Position numbers and translations under genes: made by a program. From Chaunax sp. Z400 (lineage: Eukaryota > Chordata > Actinopteri > Lophiiformes > Chaunacidae), in NCBI GenBank assembly GCA_037577475.1, contig CM075192.1, positions 8,023,408-8,087,407 of the forward strand: DNA of 64,000 nucleotides. Direction: 5' to 3'. Under the pieces are notes generated by a model. The model did not search any database. It saw nothing but the letters and a program-made list of their open reading frames with translations, and was not told the origin of the DNA. This document shows positions 12,401-26,460 of this stretch, piece after piece. The first letter of the stretch is position 1. Every line of letters starts with the position of its first letter.

Positions 12401-14390
12401 AAAAAATGCTAACAAACTATGAAAATAGCCAGACACAGACTTAGTCCCAGCAATGCTCCAGCCCAACAGCACTGGTTCATTAAGATGACAAGACCAGGAG
12501 CAGCAATCACTGCAGAGGTGCTGCACCGGCCTGCCTGAGGCCCTGCAGTTGGAGATAACTCCTTTCTAGCATGATGATAATACATAAGTCAAAAGCTGGT
12601 GTCCATTAATATTGTATTCCTGCTGCATTCTCAGCTTTCTCCTGATTGGCTGTAGGTGATGTTAAGCAGGACCATTGCCAGTTATCAAAAATCAAAGACA
12701 GAAATGGCATCCAGCTGGAGAGACAGTGATGACAGGAATAATTACATCGTCACTGAAAAACATCCAACTGCATTCCTGGATATGATTTTGGAAATGACTT
12801 AAGTTAGCGTGACGCTACAACAGCATATTTAGCAGCGGCCCTGCTTAATGATCTTGTGCTTCATCTACTATGCTGCCATAGTTTTGCAGCTTGTTTATGC
12901 AATCAAAGTCTTTTGTACTGCTTGACAGTGATGCACCTTCTGATCAGTTATTGGACAGCATTCATACAGAGCAAGAAAATATCCTAACATGTTTTCACTT
13001 TTGAAATAATGATAAATTCTCAGCCGATGTGGCAATCTATCGAGCATGCAGCATCTTGAATCACACCCGTCTATGGTAACAAAGTTTTTATCTCTTGTTG
13101 AAAACAACTCAAACCAGAATCAAGAATTGAGTTCTTGATCCAACCTCAGCCAAAAGATATTGTACCCTTACCAAGACATTCAAACTAAAAGCTCCCTTTG
13201 AGTGCTACAAAGATGTGGACCTTTTTTTTTATTTAGGGGGAACATGTTGACAGATTTCTTAGTTTTAAACATATTAGAGTTCTGTTTTGTGTGGCCAAAT
13301 TTAAATGCAGTTGAAAATCTCTATAAGATGTTGTTTCCCTGCAGCACCTCCTTATTTTAACGATGTCCTCTTTATAAAGATCAGCTCTTATGGATAACAC
13401 TTTATGGATCGTCATACTTAAAGCTTTTGTGTAGCAGCGGTGATTTATTTCGCATCATACAGAACTTTTGTTGGTAAATGAAGGTAGAGTAAGTTTTTAT
13501 TCGCTTGGCCACCCTGCCACTATAAATTCCCCCATAAAACAGTCAACGTGCTTTAAACAGTGTAATGTGTGCCACCTGTTGCATCAGTCTCTCACAAAAC
13601 AATACAATAAACTTTAAGATGGCAGCAACATACGTCAGCTACTTACAAAACTGGCGCATCCTGGGCACATCTTAGTTCACATTTTCCTTCTGTCATTCCC
13701 TCCCGGGTGAGCACAGCTGCTGCTAAACAAGAGAACAAGAGGCACTTGAGGAGAACTAGAGTAGCACAGAGAGGCAGTGTGTTTTTGTTTCCTTAGTGCC
13801 TAAATTCTGACCAAGCTGGCAGTGGTTAGTCAATTAGCTTGCGTACGGAGCAATAATTTCAAACCCTCTCTGAGTATGATCAGTGCACATATCAAAGTCA
13901 TCACGCAGTGGTTTTGCCCCATTAAACATCCATATCTTCATGCCAAAAACCACATTCAGAAATTAACAGGCCGACTTATATGAATATGTTACAACTGCAA
14001 CAATACGCCAAAGGGGTTGTCAGGAAAAGGCCTCCAATGCTGAAAAGTGCATCTGTTTCATACTAGCATGGGGAAATATTCACTTTGCCACCCGAAGTGA
14101 ACAAAACTAATGATGTCAGCTGAAACGGCAATGCCAGCAAGAATTTGACTGATGCCGTGCTGGGGCAAGAAATTCTTTAAAAAATTTGCAAACCTGGCCT
14201 GACATTATTGTACCTCATTTACACCACTATTGTGCCGATGAGGCACCATATAGGTCAGGTTTCATCCAACATGTTATGTTAGACTCAAATGACTGGATTT
14301 AAGAGCAGGGTTGATACTAAAATGGTTTTTGTGTAACCTGGGCTCTGCTACCATCACATCAAGGAGATTTTTATGATAAAACTTTAATTT
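9480..14390. other. No gene seen; small tandem repeat
   Basis: Almost 5 kb with no supported gene. At 10823-10899 a 20-21 bp unit (core 'aagtcagaattctga') repeats about 3.5 times. Several short open frames (11145-11366, 11526-11750, 12895-13107) have no recognisable domain. The stretch could hold unannotated regulatory sequence, which cannot be judged without alignments to other species. Confidence 0.45.
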
Positions 14391-14490
14391 TTTTAATTTT
14401 TATTTATCCTTTCTTTAGCCAGAAAGGTCCCATTCAGATACAGGATCTCTTCTTTCATGGTCAAGATGGCAGCATAGTCAAATGAATAGT
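14391..14490 (+). repeat. Dispersed repeat fragment ('aaggtcccattcagatacag')
   Basis: The text 'atttatcctttctttagcc' followed by 'ggtcccattcagatacagg' resembles a dispersed fish repeat that normally continues with 'ttttcaaggg'. Related text is at 32795-32850. The family is not named and the boundaries are approximate. Confidence 0.4.
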
Positions 14491-17370
14491 TAAATTACTG
14501 ACATTTAAACAAGCTTAAATATTTAAGCATGGTGGAAGAATGTAGCCTTGTGTTAAAGATGTGGTTAAAGATGTGGTTTGTTCTGACCCTATCAGCAGTC
14601 AGGGGCTCTAGTGGACCAGACTAGTGAAGGGGAGCATAGTGTGGTCCCCACACTGGGACCAGTTCTGTAAGGACTGCAAGATCAAATGTATGATTTATCC
14701 ATGTGTGTCACACAATATTGTGAGGTTTCTTTTTACCAATAATAAATGTTTCCACTGTTGAAGAATAAAACACCTGGATGGTCTTAAAAAAATAATTTAT
14801 AAACCCAATAATATTGATGCATAACCAAGGCCATGGGCTTAAATCAATAAGAAAACTAAAAAATACCTAAATGCAGAAGGAGAATACAATATATAAACAG
14901 GTAAAAAAGAATGAGTGAAAAGACAAAAAAATATGAATTAAAAAACAGGATTAGGTACTCAGGCCTAAAATAATAAGAGTTTAAAAACTTTAAAAGGCAC
15001 AGCTGTTATTTATCTATCTAAAAAGTTTAACACAGCTGTTTCTCATCAGTGATCCTCAGTATGCAACACAGTATTTAACATCACTGCAAACCATAAACTC
15101 ATGCAATATTAACTCCATAAAACTCAGTAGAAAATTATCCAAAGTCAAATATAAATACAAACACCGATAAAAACTTATTGGATCAGTAAACAAATAGTTG
15201 GTGTGAAGTCAGGTCTCAACCTGACATTTGCTTAAGGGTCTGTAGTTTTACCACAAACCAACTTCCTGATTCCTCTTTTTAATTACAAAGACAGGTGCCA
15301 CTAAAATTGACAGAATTTGGGAGCAAGGCAGTTTTATTTCATTTCCATCTTAAGACACATTAGTGGCATTGTTGCATACATACATACATGCATACACATG
15401 CTTACAGAGGCTCCAGACCAGGACCCCAAAGGTTTGGAGAGCCAGACAGAAAGGAGGAATATATCTACAGGGGAGCAACTGTGTAACAGTGTAACAGACC
15501 ATGAAAAAAATGTTTTTCATCCCCTTAATGTTCCAGTTAGATGCCAGTAAATAGAAGAACATGGGACATTTCTGCATAAACCAGTAAAAACTATGGGTCT
15601 ATTTTCTTTTAGTTTTGTTTGAGTTATAGAATGTTAGAAAAAGAAGCATGAAATAGCTGACATGGGTGCATTTCATTGAAGAAACACAGTTGGAAAAAAA
15701 CGTTTTTTAAGCTGTCTTGTTAAATGCAATTCTTGTTAATTGCATAACTGAGAGAAAGTTCCATTTTCAAAATGAAAATAAGTAAAACGCACATGTCCAG
15801 TACACGGGAGATGTCTACATAAGGTTTTGTGAAAAAGTATTAAACAGTTTTTGAGTTATTGTCCAGGACGGACGGGACGGATGGAACCCATGCCTATAAA
15901 CCCCTCATCACTTTGCTTTGGGCGGTGGATAAAAACATACCACAACATAACTCCTTCTTTAATCAAGTAAAACATTAATCCTTATAAAGTATGAGAACAG
16001 AGAGGAACAGGGCCCCGGCATATTTAATTATCATTCATTGTTTCTGTTGAATCTACTCTAATAATTTAACTCCTCTCTCATAAAACAGACCGGAGAGACA
16101 TTTAAATAAACAGTTTTTGAACAAAACTGCATGCCACAGCTGATCTGGACAAAAGCTCAGGTGGAAAGCACTGGACAAGCCGTTTAGTATATGTTCTATT
16201 GGAGACTTAACTATCTTTTGGAGTGCAAACTCATGTAAACACTCAGCATGCTAAACGAAGCACAGTACACTCTTCCTCTAAATCATGCATACCTATATAT
16301 CCTGGGGAAATTTCAAAACAGGTCGTAATTAACAGCAGGGCTGGAGAATGAGTTCTGGGTTACATACTTATAAAAAGGTAAATTAGTCATTCCTACAGTC
16401 CTGGAAGGATGGAAAGAACTTTGGCCCCTTGGTGGATGATCAAACTTATTTTCTTTCATCCATGAATTTCCAATTTTGAAGAGTAGGTATTATTTTGGTC
16501 GTATTCATCAATCAACAGATTATTCTTGTCAAAACACTGGAAACCTTGGTTTGGATTTGACATCTCAATTTCTATGACAAACATTTGATTGAATGAATTG
16601 AATAATGAATTTCATTTCCTCTGCTCCACTGTGTTTAATCATAGATTTGGATTTTTTTCATGTGTTTTCAATTCTATGCAAATACATTACACTCATGCAC
16701 GATATATTCATAATGAGAGGTACTGGTTGCTGTAATCAGCTCCCTCTTGTAATGCAGTTCTCCATCCTGGCTGTAAAAAGATCTACAGCTACATTTCAAC
16801 TCTCATTGAGTCTTTATTCTCCAAAGTTACCAACTTTTTAGTACAAAATTCCGCATACGGTGATTCCTTGATGAGCTGTACTTCGTGGAAATTGCATTGA
16901 TGGACAAGAAAATGGTGATGGCGAAAGAACAATCATCACACTGCAAACAGCTGCGTTTTTGATGTTAGTCAAAAACAGATGAAATGCAGAGAATACAAAC
17001 TATTCCTTATTTCAAAAATTTAATCAACTTAATTCTCCACATTATTATAGTGTTTACTCACAAACTAATCTAGTGTGCTCACCTTGCTTTTTTCTTCAGC
17101 TCTCTTTTCTCCCCAAACACACAGCTACACCTCTGACCTCTGACTGCACAGACACTGGCTGACCCCACCTGTCACTGTTTTCTCTGTTCCTGTGTCTGTG
17201 CTGACTTCAGCAGTATGTTTTACAAGTTTCCCAAGAAACACAAATCTCTTCTTGGATTTTATTCACCTATGATGCTGTTTCTACAACAGCAGGTAAATCA
17301 CTTATGAAGGATGCTTGTTGTTAATGATGGAGTCTATTGTTATAATCATACTATAATGCGAAGAATCGCT
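14491..17370. other. No gene seen
   Basis: AT-rich sequence without recognisable exons or RNA genes. Overlapping open frames near 15317-15577 on both strands are short, unconserved in appearance and unsupported. A short (CATA)n-like run lies near 15375-15395. Confidence 0.45.
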
Positions 17371-17399
17371 GTCTGTCTATCTGTCTGTCTATCTATCTG

Positions 17400-17437
<38 letters not shown>

Positions 17438-17482
17438 ATCTATCTATCTGTCTGTCTGTCTGTCTGTCCGTCCGTCCGTCCG

Positions 17483-17556
<74 letters not shown>

Positions 17557-17601
17557 ATCTATCTATCTATCTGTCTATCTATCTGTCTATCTGTCTATCT
17601 A

Positions 17602-17636
<35 letters not shown>

Positions 17637-17683
17637 GTCTATCTATCATCTATCTATCATCTATCTATCTATCTGTCTATCTA

Positions 17684-17729
<46 letters not shown>

Positions 17730-17774
17730 ATCTATCTATCAATCTGTCTATCTATCTGTCTGTCTGTCTGTCTA

Positions 17775-17849
<75 letters not shown>

Positions 17850-17896
17850 GTCTGTATGTCTGTCTATCTGTCTGTCTGTCTGTCTGTCTATCTATC

Positions 17897-17981
<85 letters not shown>

Positions 17982-18041
17982 TCTGTCTGTCTATCTATCT
18001 ATCTGTCTGTCTATCTATCTGTCTGTCTGTCTGTCTGTCTA

Positions 18042-18088
<47 letters not shown>

Positions 18089-18212
18089 GTCTATCTATCC
18101 ATCTATCTATCTATCTGTCTGTCTGTCTGTCTATCTATCTGTCTATCTATCTATCATCCATCTGTCTGTCTGTCTATCTGTCTATCTGTCTATCAGTCTG
18201 TCTGTCTGTCTC
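17371..18212. repeat. Long compound (TCTG/TCTA)n microsatellite
   Basis: About 842 bp consist almost entirely of tetranucleotides TCTG and TCTA in alternating blocks. Single-base slips (ATCATCTATC) recur, and TCCG units occur at 17467-17482. Because no period-4 phase contains a stop, long open frames run through it (17311-18306 and 17856-18278, translating as CLSV/YLSI repeats). These are by-products of the repeat and not genes. Tracts of this kind mutate quickly by replication slippage. Confidence 0.97.
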
Positions 18213-20274
18213 TATTTCCCCTGTCGTGAAAACCGTTCATCTTCAAACTTGGTATGTGAGTTTCTGGGGACCCAGTGAAGTAATTTCTCGACTTCGGTAC
18301 AATTAGGTTATGCAACACGCTCAATATTAATACATTTAAAATAAACAGGAGAACTGCACTCTGCACAGCAGTGGGGGTGCAGCTTCGGGGCTCTGCTGAA
18401 ACAGAGCAATACCACCAGAAATGGTGTAGCTACAATTCAAGCAAGGCATGTCAAACGTGTATGGAAACAACGGACGCACAGAAATGAAAAAGTGAACAGA
18501 ACTGTCCGTCCTCATGCACAGATGAGTACATCGTACATCGTCTGCTTTACTTAGAATTAAAAACAAAAAGAGAATGAAGATGGTAAAGCCATAAAAAAAG
18601 ATGATCACATCACAAAATGAAAACAATAAATGTGTTTGTGTGCAGTTGATGAGGAGTGGGGCTTTTATTATTGTGAAATGTACGAGTAACTCTGATTTTG
18701 TTTGCCAAACATTGCTTTTACCGGTAACTGGTGCATACAGGGCCTGTGGTATGAACTCTATTTGTTTATTTGTTTATTCATTTGGATCCCTGTTTCCTGG
18801 GGTCCAAACACAACAGAACACACAAGACCAAAGGCCTGACAGTCAGGACTTTCTATCTCATTTGGTGTTTTCTGGCAGCTGTTTGAATCACTGCAACATG
18901 GGGAGTACCTCGAAGACAATGATGTAATCTCGAAGAGTCATCAATTATTGATAAGCACCAGATAGGTTATGACACTTGGGCTGGTCAAATATCTAAAAAG
19001 AGATCAGCTTGTTAGTTACACTTAGTCTCTTTTTCAGTCAGCTAATGCATCTGTGTTTTGTTAAGCAATATCACATGCAAGCTCAATCATAACAGAACAC
19101 TAACAGTCCAAGCTATGATGAAGTCCAAATTCTCAAAATCTTGATAAAAATGTTTTAGGACGGGACTCAACATGCTGCAGATTCTCAGAATTAAATGATT
19201 TTTACACTGAATTACATTTATGGCAGAAAGGATCATGTGTTTAGAACTTTGAAAAAAAACTTCATAAGCAGTAAATCTATTGTTTCCAACTGTGTTAAGG
19301 GCTCTCTGCACAAACAATGATAACTATGATAACGGTGTGAGCTATACCGTCGAGCTGCATGCTCCAGCTGTGTCAGCAGCCTATCAGTAGTTCAGTGGAT
19401 ATTTATGACCAACTGCTTACATTGCACTGAATAACAACAATAAAACCACAAAACTCTTCAAAGATGAAAGGAGTTAGGTGAATCCAGACATCTTTTGAAG
19501 TCAAACTTTATTCATACTCAAAGCCAGAACAAGGGTTGACCTCAGTGCAGAATGGATTGAATTGGACATGCATATACAGATGAAACATGCATGAAACCTT
19601 CCCCCCAAACAACAAGGTGCCTTTATAATAGTCAGCTTTAGGAGAATAGTTGCATAAATTTGTCCCTTCAGAAGACAGAACCACCAAGAAGTTGGAAGGT
19701 GATCAATTTCGGAGTAGTGGAATTGTCACTGAAGCTTGATCCCTCTGTGAAAATCTGCATTTAATAAACATGATGCATGTGTCTTAGATGCTTGTGCTGT
19801 TGTAGGAATTCTCTACACTGTGGCATAGGGAGTGCTGGGGTTTTATCTGATGTGACCTCTGTCTTGGTAAACATCCGATCTGGCATGCAGCTTTTAGCAG
19901 CTGCAACAGGAATGTACAGTAATGACATTTCAACAGAACATGCAGCTTGCAGAGCAGGACTTTGTGCGTTTATGAACACTCTTAGAAGTTTTATGGTGTC
20001 AAATGGTGCTTAATGGTGGTGAGTTGTTTTTTTAAATAGGCAGAAACATTAATCTGCTCAACTGAAGATGTACAGTGTGCACCTCATGCACTAAAGCTGT
20101 GTGCTTTCTGCAGCTGCAGCTGAATGTGCTTTGGGGTAATAAAGCCAAAAAGCCAAAAAATAATTGTAAAAAAATCTGATTTATTCTTGATGCTGTTCAT
20201 TTATTGACTATACAACCAATAATCAACTTGGCACCACAACCACTCTACTGTGCATCTGTGGTAATCTTGTATTA
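18213..20274. other. No gene seen
   Basis: No splice-bounded exon, RNA gene or complete element. Open frames at 18336-18626 (-), 18601-18927 (+), 19087-19317 (-) and 19777-20013 (+) are short and carry no known domain. The segment around 18760-18830 ('ttggatccctgtttcctggg') may be a dispersed repeat fragment. Confidence 0.4.
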
Positions 20275-20481
20275 GTAGAAGAAGAATCAGCTTTATTGGT
20301 CACATACAATTATACACACAGTACAATGTAGTGAAATTTGTCCTCTGCATTTGACCCATCCCTGAGGAGCAGTGGTTCAGTATCTCAAGGCTCAAGGATA
20401 TTTCTATGTGTGGGCTGGGGGAACCAACCACCGCCCTTCTGATAAGTGGAAGACCGCTCTTATCTAAGCCACAGCTGCCCC
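20275..20481 (-). repeat. SINE family B (tRNA-derived)
   Basis: On the minus strand the head at 20481 reads GGGGCAGCTGTGGCTTAG, an A-box-like start. A degenerate B-box region and the body follow, including the complement of 'tttgacccatccctgagg' and the 3' segment 'agctttattgg'. The structure agrees with the copies at 130-357 and 31995-32097. No clear target-site duplication was found. Confidence 0.75.
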
Positions 20482-23400
20482 ATATATATAGTATATTTCC
20501 CTTACACCAGAATTACAGTATATGCAAGAGATAAGTGCGGTAAAATGAATTGTGTTGTTCAGTATACATTAAGGCTGTGATATTCATTTTCACTTCCTTG
20601 GAGCAACTTGTTTTGTTTGTCTTCCTTTGTGGTTAGAATATGCTAAGAAAAACAGATGCTCCTGTTACTCATTTTGCTTCATTTCTTTTGTTTTTTTTTA
20701 TCTGCTCCAAACCTCTTTTGTGCTCTTCCACATGACTTAAACTCTCTGTTTTGTTGCTTCCAATATGTGCAATTGATTTTCGTCTCATAAGTGAAGAACA
20801 GCTGGCCCACTTTTTGCAGTGCAGACAGTTGCTTTTTATTTTGTTCAGCCAAAAGCATCCAAAGGGTCATGCAATGACACCGTGCAGCAGTGAGACCGGG
20901 CACTTTTGTATTTTTCCATTTCATCTCAATACAGCAGATTTCAACCCTGTCAGCTAAAGACGTTCCCTACATTCAACGTGTTTGTTGTCATATATTATAA
21001 AAGCCGTTATTTATTTGTAAAGCAGTAGCTTGTTGGTCTTGACTCCAGTGTTGTTGCTTATTCAAACGTACAATATTAGATTTCTATCAGGTTGTGGATA
21101 GTAAAACAGACACAGTTACACAGAAACTATGTGGATTCTAAATCTAAATAAATTGTTGCCTGATTTTTGGACCTTAAGAATTCTGATTTCTGTTTCCATT
21201 ATTTTGTCCACACCCTACAGTTCGTCCTGCATTGAATATCCTGCCCTAAACTACACTTGAATACTCCCAGTTGTCTTGTTAGTGAATTGAATTTTTTAAT
21301 TACTTAGACAACACTCCTAGATATCCTTATATATCCCACATTTTTACCATCTGCCAATGAGAGTTGAAGGAGCTTATGTCATCGCCAATGTTTATCTGTA
21401 AGCAGATTTTGATGAAATTTTGTTTATGGGTGGATCTTAGGCGAAGGAAGGTACGGATGTGGATTCTGGATCCATTATTATGATAAATTATTATCATACT
21501 CTACTGTTACATTTTGCAAACATGCCTGTCAGGGACAAGACAAATAATAACACGATCAAATGGCTTTATTTAAACAGGCTTAATGTCCAGTGTTCTTTCT
21601 GAAGTCATGATGTTACACACTCCGGTTTGGTAGATGGCGCCGTGGCAGCACGCATCTTTAATGTTGATAGTCTCCCACACAAATTGAAACGAGGAATAGC
21701 AGAAAAAGGTTAGTGGATTTCATGATGTAGGTTTAAAAGACAATTAATTGAAACATTAGCTGATAAAAAATTGCTGAAGGACGAAAATATTCAATAACTT
21801 CCCTCTTAGAAAGCACATTTTACATGGGTGATGTCCTGTGCTGGGTCTGCACAGTTAAGTGAGGGTCTGTATGAAAAGAAAAACTTAAACTTTTTTTTCT
21901 GACTTTGACTTTCAGAGCTTTGATGTTTCCCTCCTCTTTGTTAGAAAAAGTAATGCTTTCTTCATTCTTTTCGTTCTTCTTCCGTTCTTCGTTCATGTGA
22001 CTCTCTTTGTTGCAGCGCTGAATGTTTAAAGTTGCTTTTGGTCTCAGATTGTTTCTTTTACCAGTTTACTTCTTGTCCAAATGCACAGATTGGAGGGTCG
22101 TCTTGATTTGATTGATATGATGCTTCTTTCACGGTTTGATGATATGCAGGACTGTCCTCATGCGGTTCACAGACTGAAACAATGTTTTTTAGATTTCTCC
22201 ACATATCTGCTTTGTTATAAGTTGATCTTTAACTCTGGAGAGTCCAGGTCATCATGAGTCTTTGCCTCAGGTTTCATTAACTGACTGAGGCTCCTCTCCA
22301 GGTGTATTATATAGAAATCTGTGATTGTTCTCTCTGATCCATTATTATTATTTCACACTACAATAGACCACCAAACTAATTAGGTTGCCTCTGAAGGTAA
22401 CATTGTGTAGCTAATTGAATTGAGGTTGCCCTTGAAGTGAAGGGGGTTGAATACCTCTGCAAACATCATGTTCCATTTTTCATTTTCTTTTCTGGGGTAA
22501 AACTCTTTTCACTTAATAATAATTCATTAAAAGTATTGTTGTGTCAAATCAAAGTATCATACATTGAAAAGCATTCATGTTAAATTGTTATGCAGTATAA
22601 TGAGTGATTTTAAATGGAGGGTTGAGCACTGCATGCATGTTACATTGTGATTAGGGGCTGAGCCCTGCCAAAGGTCTGATCCTAGAGCCGGCCCTGGTTT
22701 ATTCGAGGTATATTTCTGGGTTATTACTAAACATATGGACATGTTAAGGGATGTAGTTTAATAAATTTAAGTATTATAGTAAGACTGTTTTTATGCACCT
22801 GGACTCTGAATGTAAATGGTGGCACTAGAGAATTAGTTATTACTGACCCCTGCTGGCACAAAACATGTCAGACAGAGATACTGTAAATTTAGATTTATCA
22901 GTAATTACTTGATAAAACTTGCAGACTTGCACATTTTTGCAGTTATTTCATGTCGTGTGAGACTTTCTGACAGTTTAAAAGACCCTTCAAGCAGAGATGG
23001 AATTTATGTTGGATGGATATAAGGCAGGACAAAGTCCAGAGACATTCTCCTCTGCCATTGGCTTGTCCTGTGTTTGTTTTTTAATAAAGTGCAATGGTAA
23101 CTTCTCTTATGTTTTTATGTCTATAGAGCTTGTAATTCCCTTGCTTGTCTCAATTTCAAATCAGTCAGTCAAATCAATGAAAGGGGTATTACACAAAATA
23201 AATAAGAATATGCTGTCTGGGCGAAATCTAATTGTTAAGTATTTAAATATATTACATAAAAACTGATAAAATCTCAATAATGGATGATTTCAGTATGATA
23301 AAGATCAGTTTGTTGTGAAATGTAGACAAAAGACTCCTTAATTTGGTAAAACAGGTTTTTAGCTTTTTTCATTCTTTCAAATACCATAGAAGGAGGCAAA

Positions 23401-25628
23401 ATTTTACTTTGTTTTCTCTTCTCAAAATATTATTTTTGAATTTCCCATGAATTATTTAATGTTGATGGGCATCATTTGCTGTGTTGATAGTGGAATCTAA
23501 CTGCACTGATTTGCTATGCTGTTATTTCTCATTAAGTGCCATTAAGTGAAAGTAAGAGTTATTTTTGAGAGGGTCATGAACGTCTTTTACTCTGATGATT
23601 TAAGGCTAAACATAATGATGCAGAGCATTAGCATTAGTATGCACTAAAAGAATGTGAGTTTACTTCAAACTAGATATTTCTTAATCATTAAAATAACATG
23701 AATATGAGTGAAGCTTTTTTTAGTAATTTAAATTATGATTAAATCATTATGCTCAATATTTCAGTGTCATCCCACTGATAATAAGGATCACAGTGTGCAG
23801 TTCTCTGCAGTGATTTTTTATAGTTTAAAACCATTAAATACGATAAGTCTTGATGTGATCGACAGCTGCCCTGAGACTGTGAGCTCACATGTCTCAGTCT
23901 AATTGCACCTTATCTGTCTGGCATAAAATGACTTTGAGCTGAACTCTAGTAAAAGGCCAAACAGACTTCAAGATTGTTTCAGACTTTTTTCAGGAAGAGC
24001 AATCAAACCAGTGACAGGATAAGAGTTTGCTGCACTCAGTGCACAATAATGCATTTACATAAACAGGACTTCTAGGTTGTCAAGGTGTTGCCTGACACAT
24101 TGTTCACGAGGTGCTTTGTCACTGTGACATAGTTTTACATTGTTTCTCCTGTAAGTATCAAATAGTGACAGCTTTAACTTGGTTTTTTTGGAATGGCTGG
24201 AACTTGGTCATTTTTATATCCAGAACATTCATTCAATTTTACTGCTTTTGTGATACTTATAGGGATGGTAACAGAGGAAAAACAGAGGGAAACATTTTCA
24301 ACTGTGTATGTGTCACACGTCTGGTGAAAAGAAAAAAAAACGAACATTATATTATATGTCTTATATTACCATACACTAGTTTACTTGGAAGAGGTCAGGA
24401 AATGTAATTTATGGCCAAAAATTATAATAATAATAATAACTTTATTTATATAGCACCTTTCGAAAACAACGTGCTTCACACAATAAAACATGATAAATAA
24501 TTCTATTTAAAAATCTAAACAATACAAAAATAATTTTAACAAATAATGAGAATAATTACAAACAAACAATATGTTATAGGAGTGGGCACAGAGCAGGGGG
24601 CAGAGGCAGACCTGCCTTGGGTTACAAAAGTACATTTCATGAATGAGTCGGGTCTCAGTAAGTTCTTACTATGGAGATGTCCTGGTTTCTTTTGTTTTTC
24701 GTTGCTTTGAACAAGCACATTATGGAAAGTGTATCCTTTGAGGGCGGCTCACTTTGACTTGGTGTGAGAACTTGCTGGCTTATCTTTCGATTGTCTCAAC
24801 TCCTTACAGTTTTTTCATCAAGGTTATTTATGAAAATACCACAGGTCCTTGTTCACACACTGCCACTGAGCCAACTTAAGTACTTTCGACTTATCACATG
24901 TGGTCAACTCCCTTTTGTTGGCACATAGCTGGCTCCAAGAGCCCTGTTATAGGGGACATAAGGAAGTTATAACAATGTCAAGGAAGTGTGTTAGTGTGCC
25001 TGTCGGAAATGAGTGTCACTGCACTTAATAGAGCACTGAGAAATGGGGTTAAACTAACCAGAGCTCAATTTCACATGCCTAATTTTTATCTGCAGAAGAC
25101 GGAAATATTAGTTTTGTTAGAGCTTTTCCTTGATAATCTCAGGATTGGTTTTATAAATTGTAAGAAGCTGGTTAAAAGTATGAGAACACCAATAATTTTG
25201 GCTTCACATCAGCATTTGAACATATCTTAGATACATCCACAATGTCTCCTTTAATGGTTGCAGTGTCCTGAATATGACTGTTGTTGCACACCATGATGGG
25301 TAATTGTTTCATCTGCATTTTATATTGTCAGTGATTTCTCTTGGCTGCACTCTTTAGTGGCACATAGCTGGACTTTCTCTCAGAGTCCCAAAGAAAGAAA
25401 AAAAGAAGCTGTCTAATAAGCTGAAAATGAGAAATTATACAAATATTTAAGCGTCACTTTTCACTTTGAATTGAACTTTTCTTTACCCTGTCAACTTCTT
25501 TTTGAAAAACAGCATGGGCAAAAGTGTGATTATTATGGTGGGTACAGGTGTCACTGTTTTCTTTACATGTAATCGATTGAAGTGGAACCCACTGTGCAGA
25601 TTTATAAATTGGATCTGATGCAATAAAA
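20482..25628. other. No gene seen; scattered repeat debris
   Basis: There is no supported exon. Decayed repeat text is suspected at 21380-21480 (similar to family F), at 22380-22530 ('gggttgaatacctctgcaaa', transposon-like), at 22651-22696 (ends in 'agagccggccctg') and at 24421-24490 (ATA run plus 'tttatttatatagcacctttc'). The remaining short open frames are not recognisable. Confidence 0.4.
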
Positions 25629-26376
25629 GACAAGAGCGCTCAGAGAGCGCAAACCTCCGCCAAGGCTCAACAATCCTCGGCATAATTGTTGGGGCCTGTG
25701 TCCACCAAAGCATTTTTTCCCGAGGCCAGCGTATTTGTTTGATTATTTGCAATGGGAGTGCTGTGTATTTACACAACGCTACAAACGCCAGCGGCGTGAT
25801 GAGGCGCTGAGCGTCTTCTTTGCACTGAGCGATGCACTTTTGGCGTTTTTTTGTGATCGCCGAGGGTTGAAAAATGTTCAGCTTTGGGTGAAACGTGGGG
25901 CTCCTCACTGTCACTTTTTAGCCAGCCATCCAATCACAGCGGAGGAGAGGTGGGACCCGCTTCCTCCAGTCTGCCCTTCATTCAGAGCCAGGGCCAGAGT
26001 AATTACTCTACCCTGTGCTGTCAAAATTAGGTAACACAAATGACTTCCGTGGATATTCCGTATCATTGCAACCAAAGCACCTCAGCTGAAAAACGCTGCA
26101 CTTCCAAAGCGCTCTCAAGCGCTCTCAACTCAGCGTTTTCAGAAGAGCACCTGGCATTTTCAGCTGGGAAAAAACTCTTTGGTAGAGGCAGGCCCTTATT
26201 CCAACTGTGCCAATCCCATCTCTAACCGGATCATCACCAAAATTTAGTCACCTCTAGGATATGCTAGGGTCCATCTTTGGTGAAAATTTCATGCAAATCC
26301 GTCTGTTAGTTTTTGTGCAGTCTTGCTAAAAACCAAACAAACAAACCGATCACATACCCTCCTTAGCGGAGGTAAT
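25629..26376. repeat. Dispersed repeat family E, interrupted copy
   Basis: The left end reads 'acaagagcgctcagag' then 'aacctccgccaaggc'. The right end reads 'cctccttagcggaggtaa', a partial inverted match of the left. The inner right part carries 'tggtgaaaatttcatgcaaa' and 'gtctgttagtttttg', shared with 54452-54670 and 61359-61641. About 500 bp of unrelated sequence with its own inverted repeats sits inside (25692-26195). Open frames at 25483-25914 (-) and 25735-26034 (+) are contained in repeat sequence and are not genes. Confidence 0.7.
25692..26195. mobile_element. Inverted-repeat element (MITE-like) nested in family E
   Basis: The left end reads GGGCCTGTGTCCACCAAAG then 'cattttttccc'. The right end read on the minus strand is GGGCCTGCCTCTACCAAAG then 'agttttttccc'. 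These ~30-bp terminal inverted repeats are highly similar. The element is about 504 bp, has no transposase and interrupts the family E copy. A truncated relative of the left end is at 61165-61200. The superfamily is not assigned. Confidence 0.65.
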
Positions 26377-26460
26377 GGTGGTTTTGTTGTTTTTTTGTAT
26401 TTTAATATTTGAACAAAACCTGTATATTACACGCTCTTGAAAAAGAATTAATTTTCCAAC

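Noticed and set aside
17311..18306. 331-codon open frame with repeated Leu-Ser-Val/Ile-Cys/Tyr
   Set aside because: It is the forced translation of the TCTG/TCTA microsatellite, which contains no stop in these frames; there is no other coding evidence.
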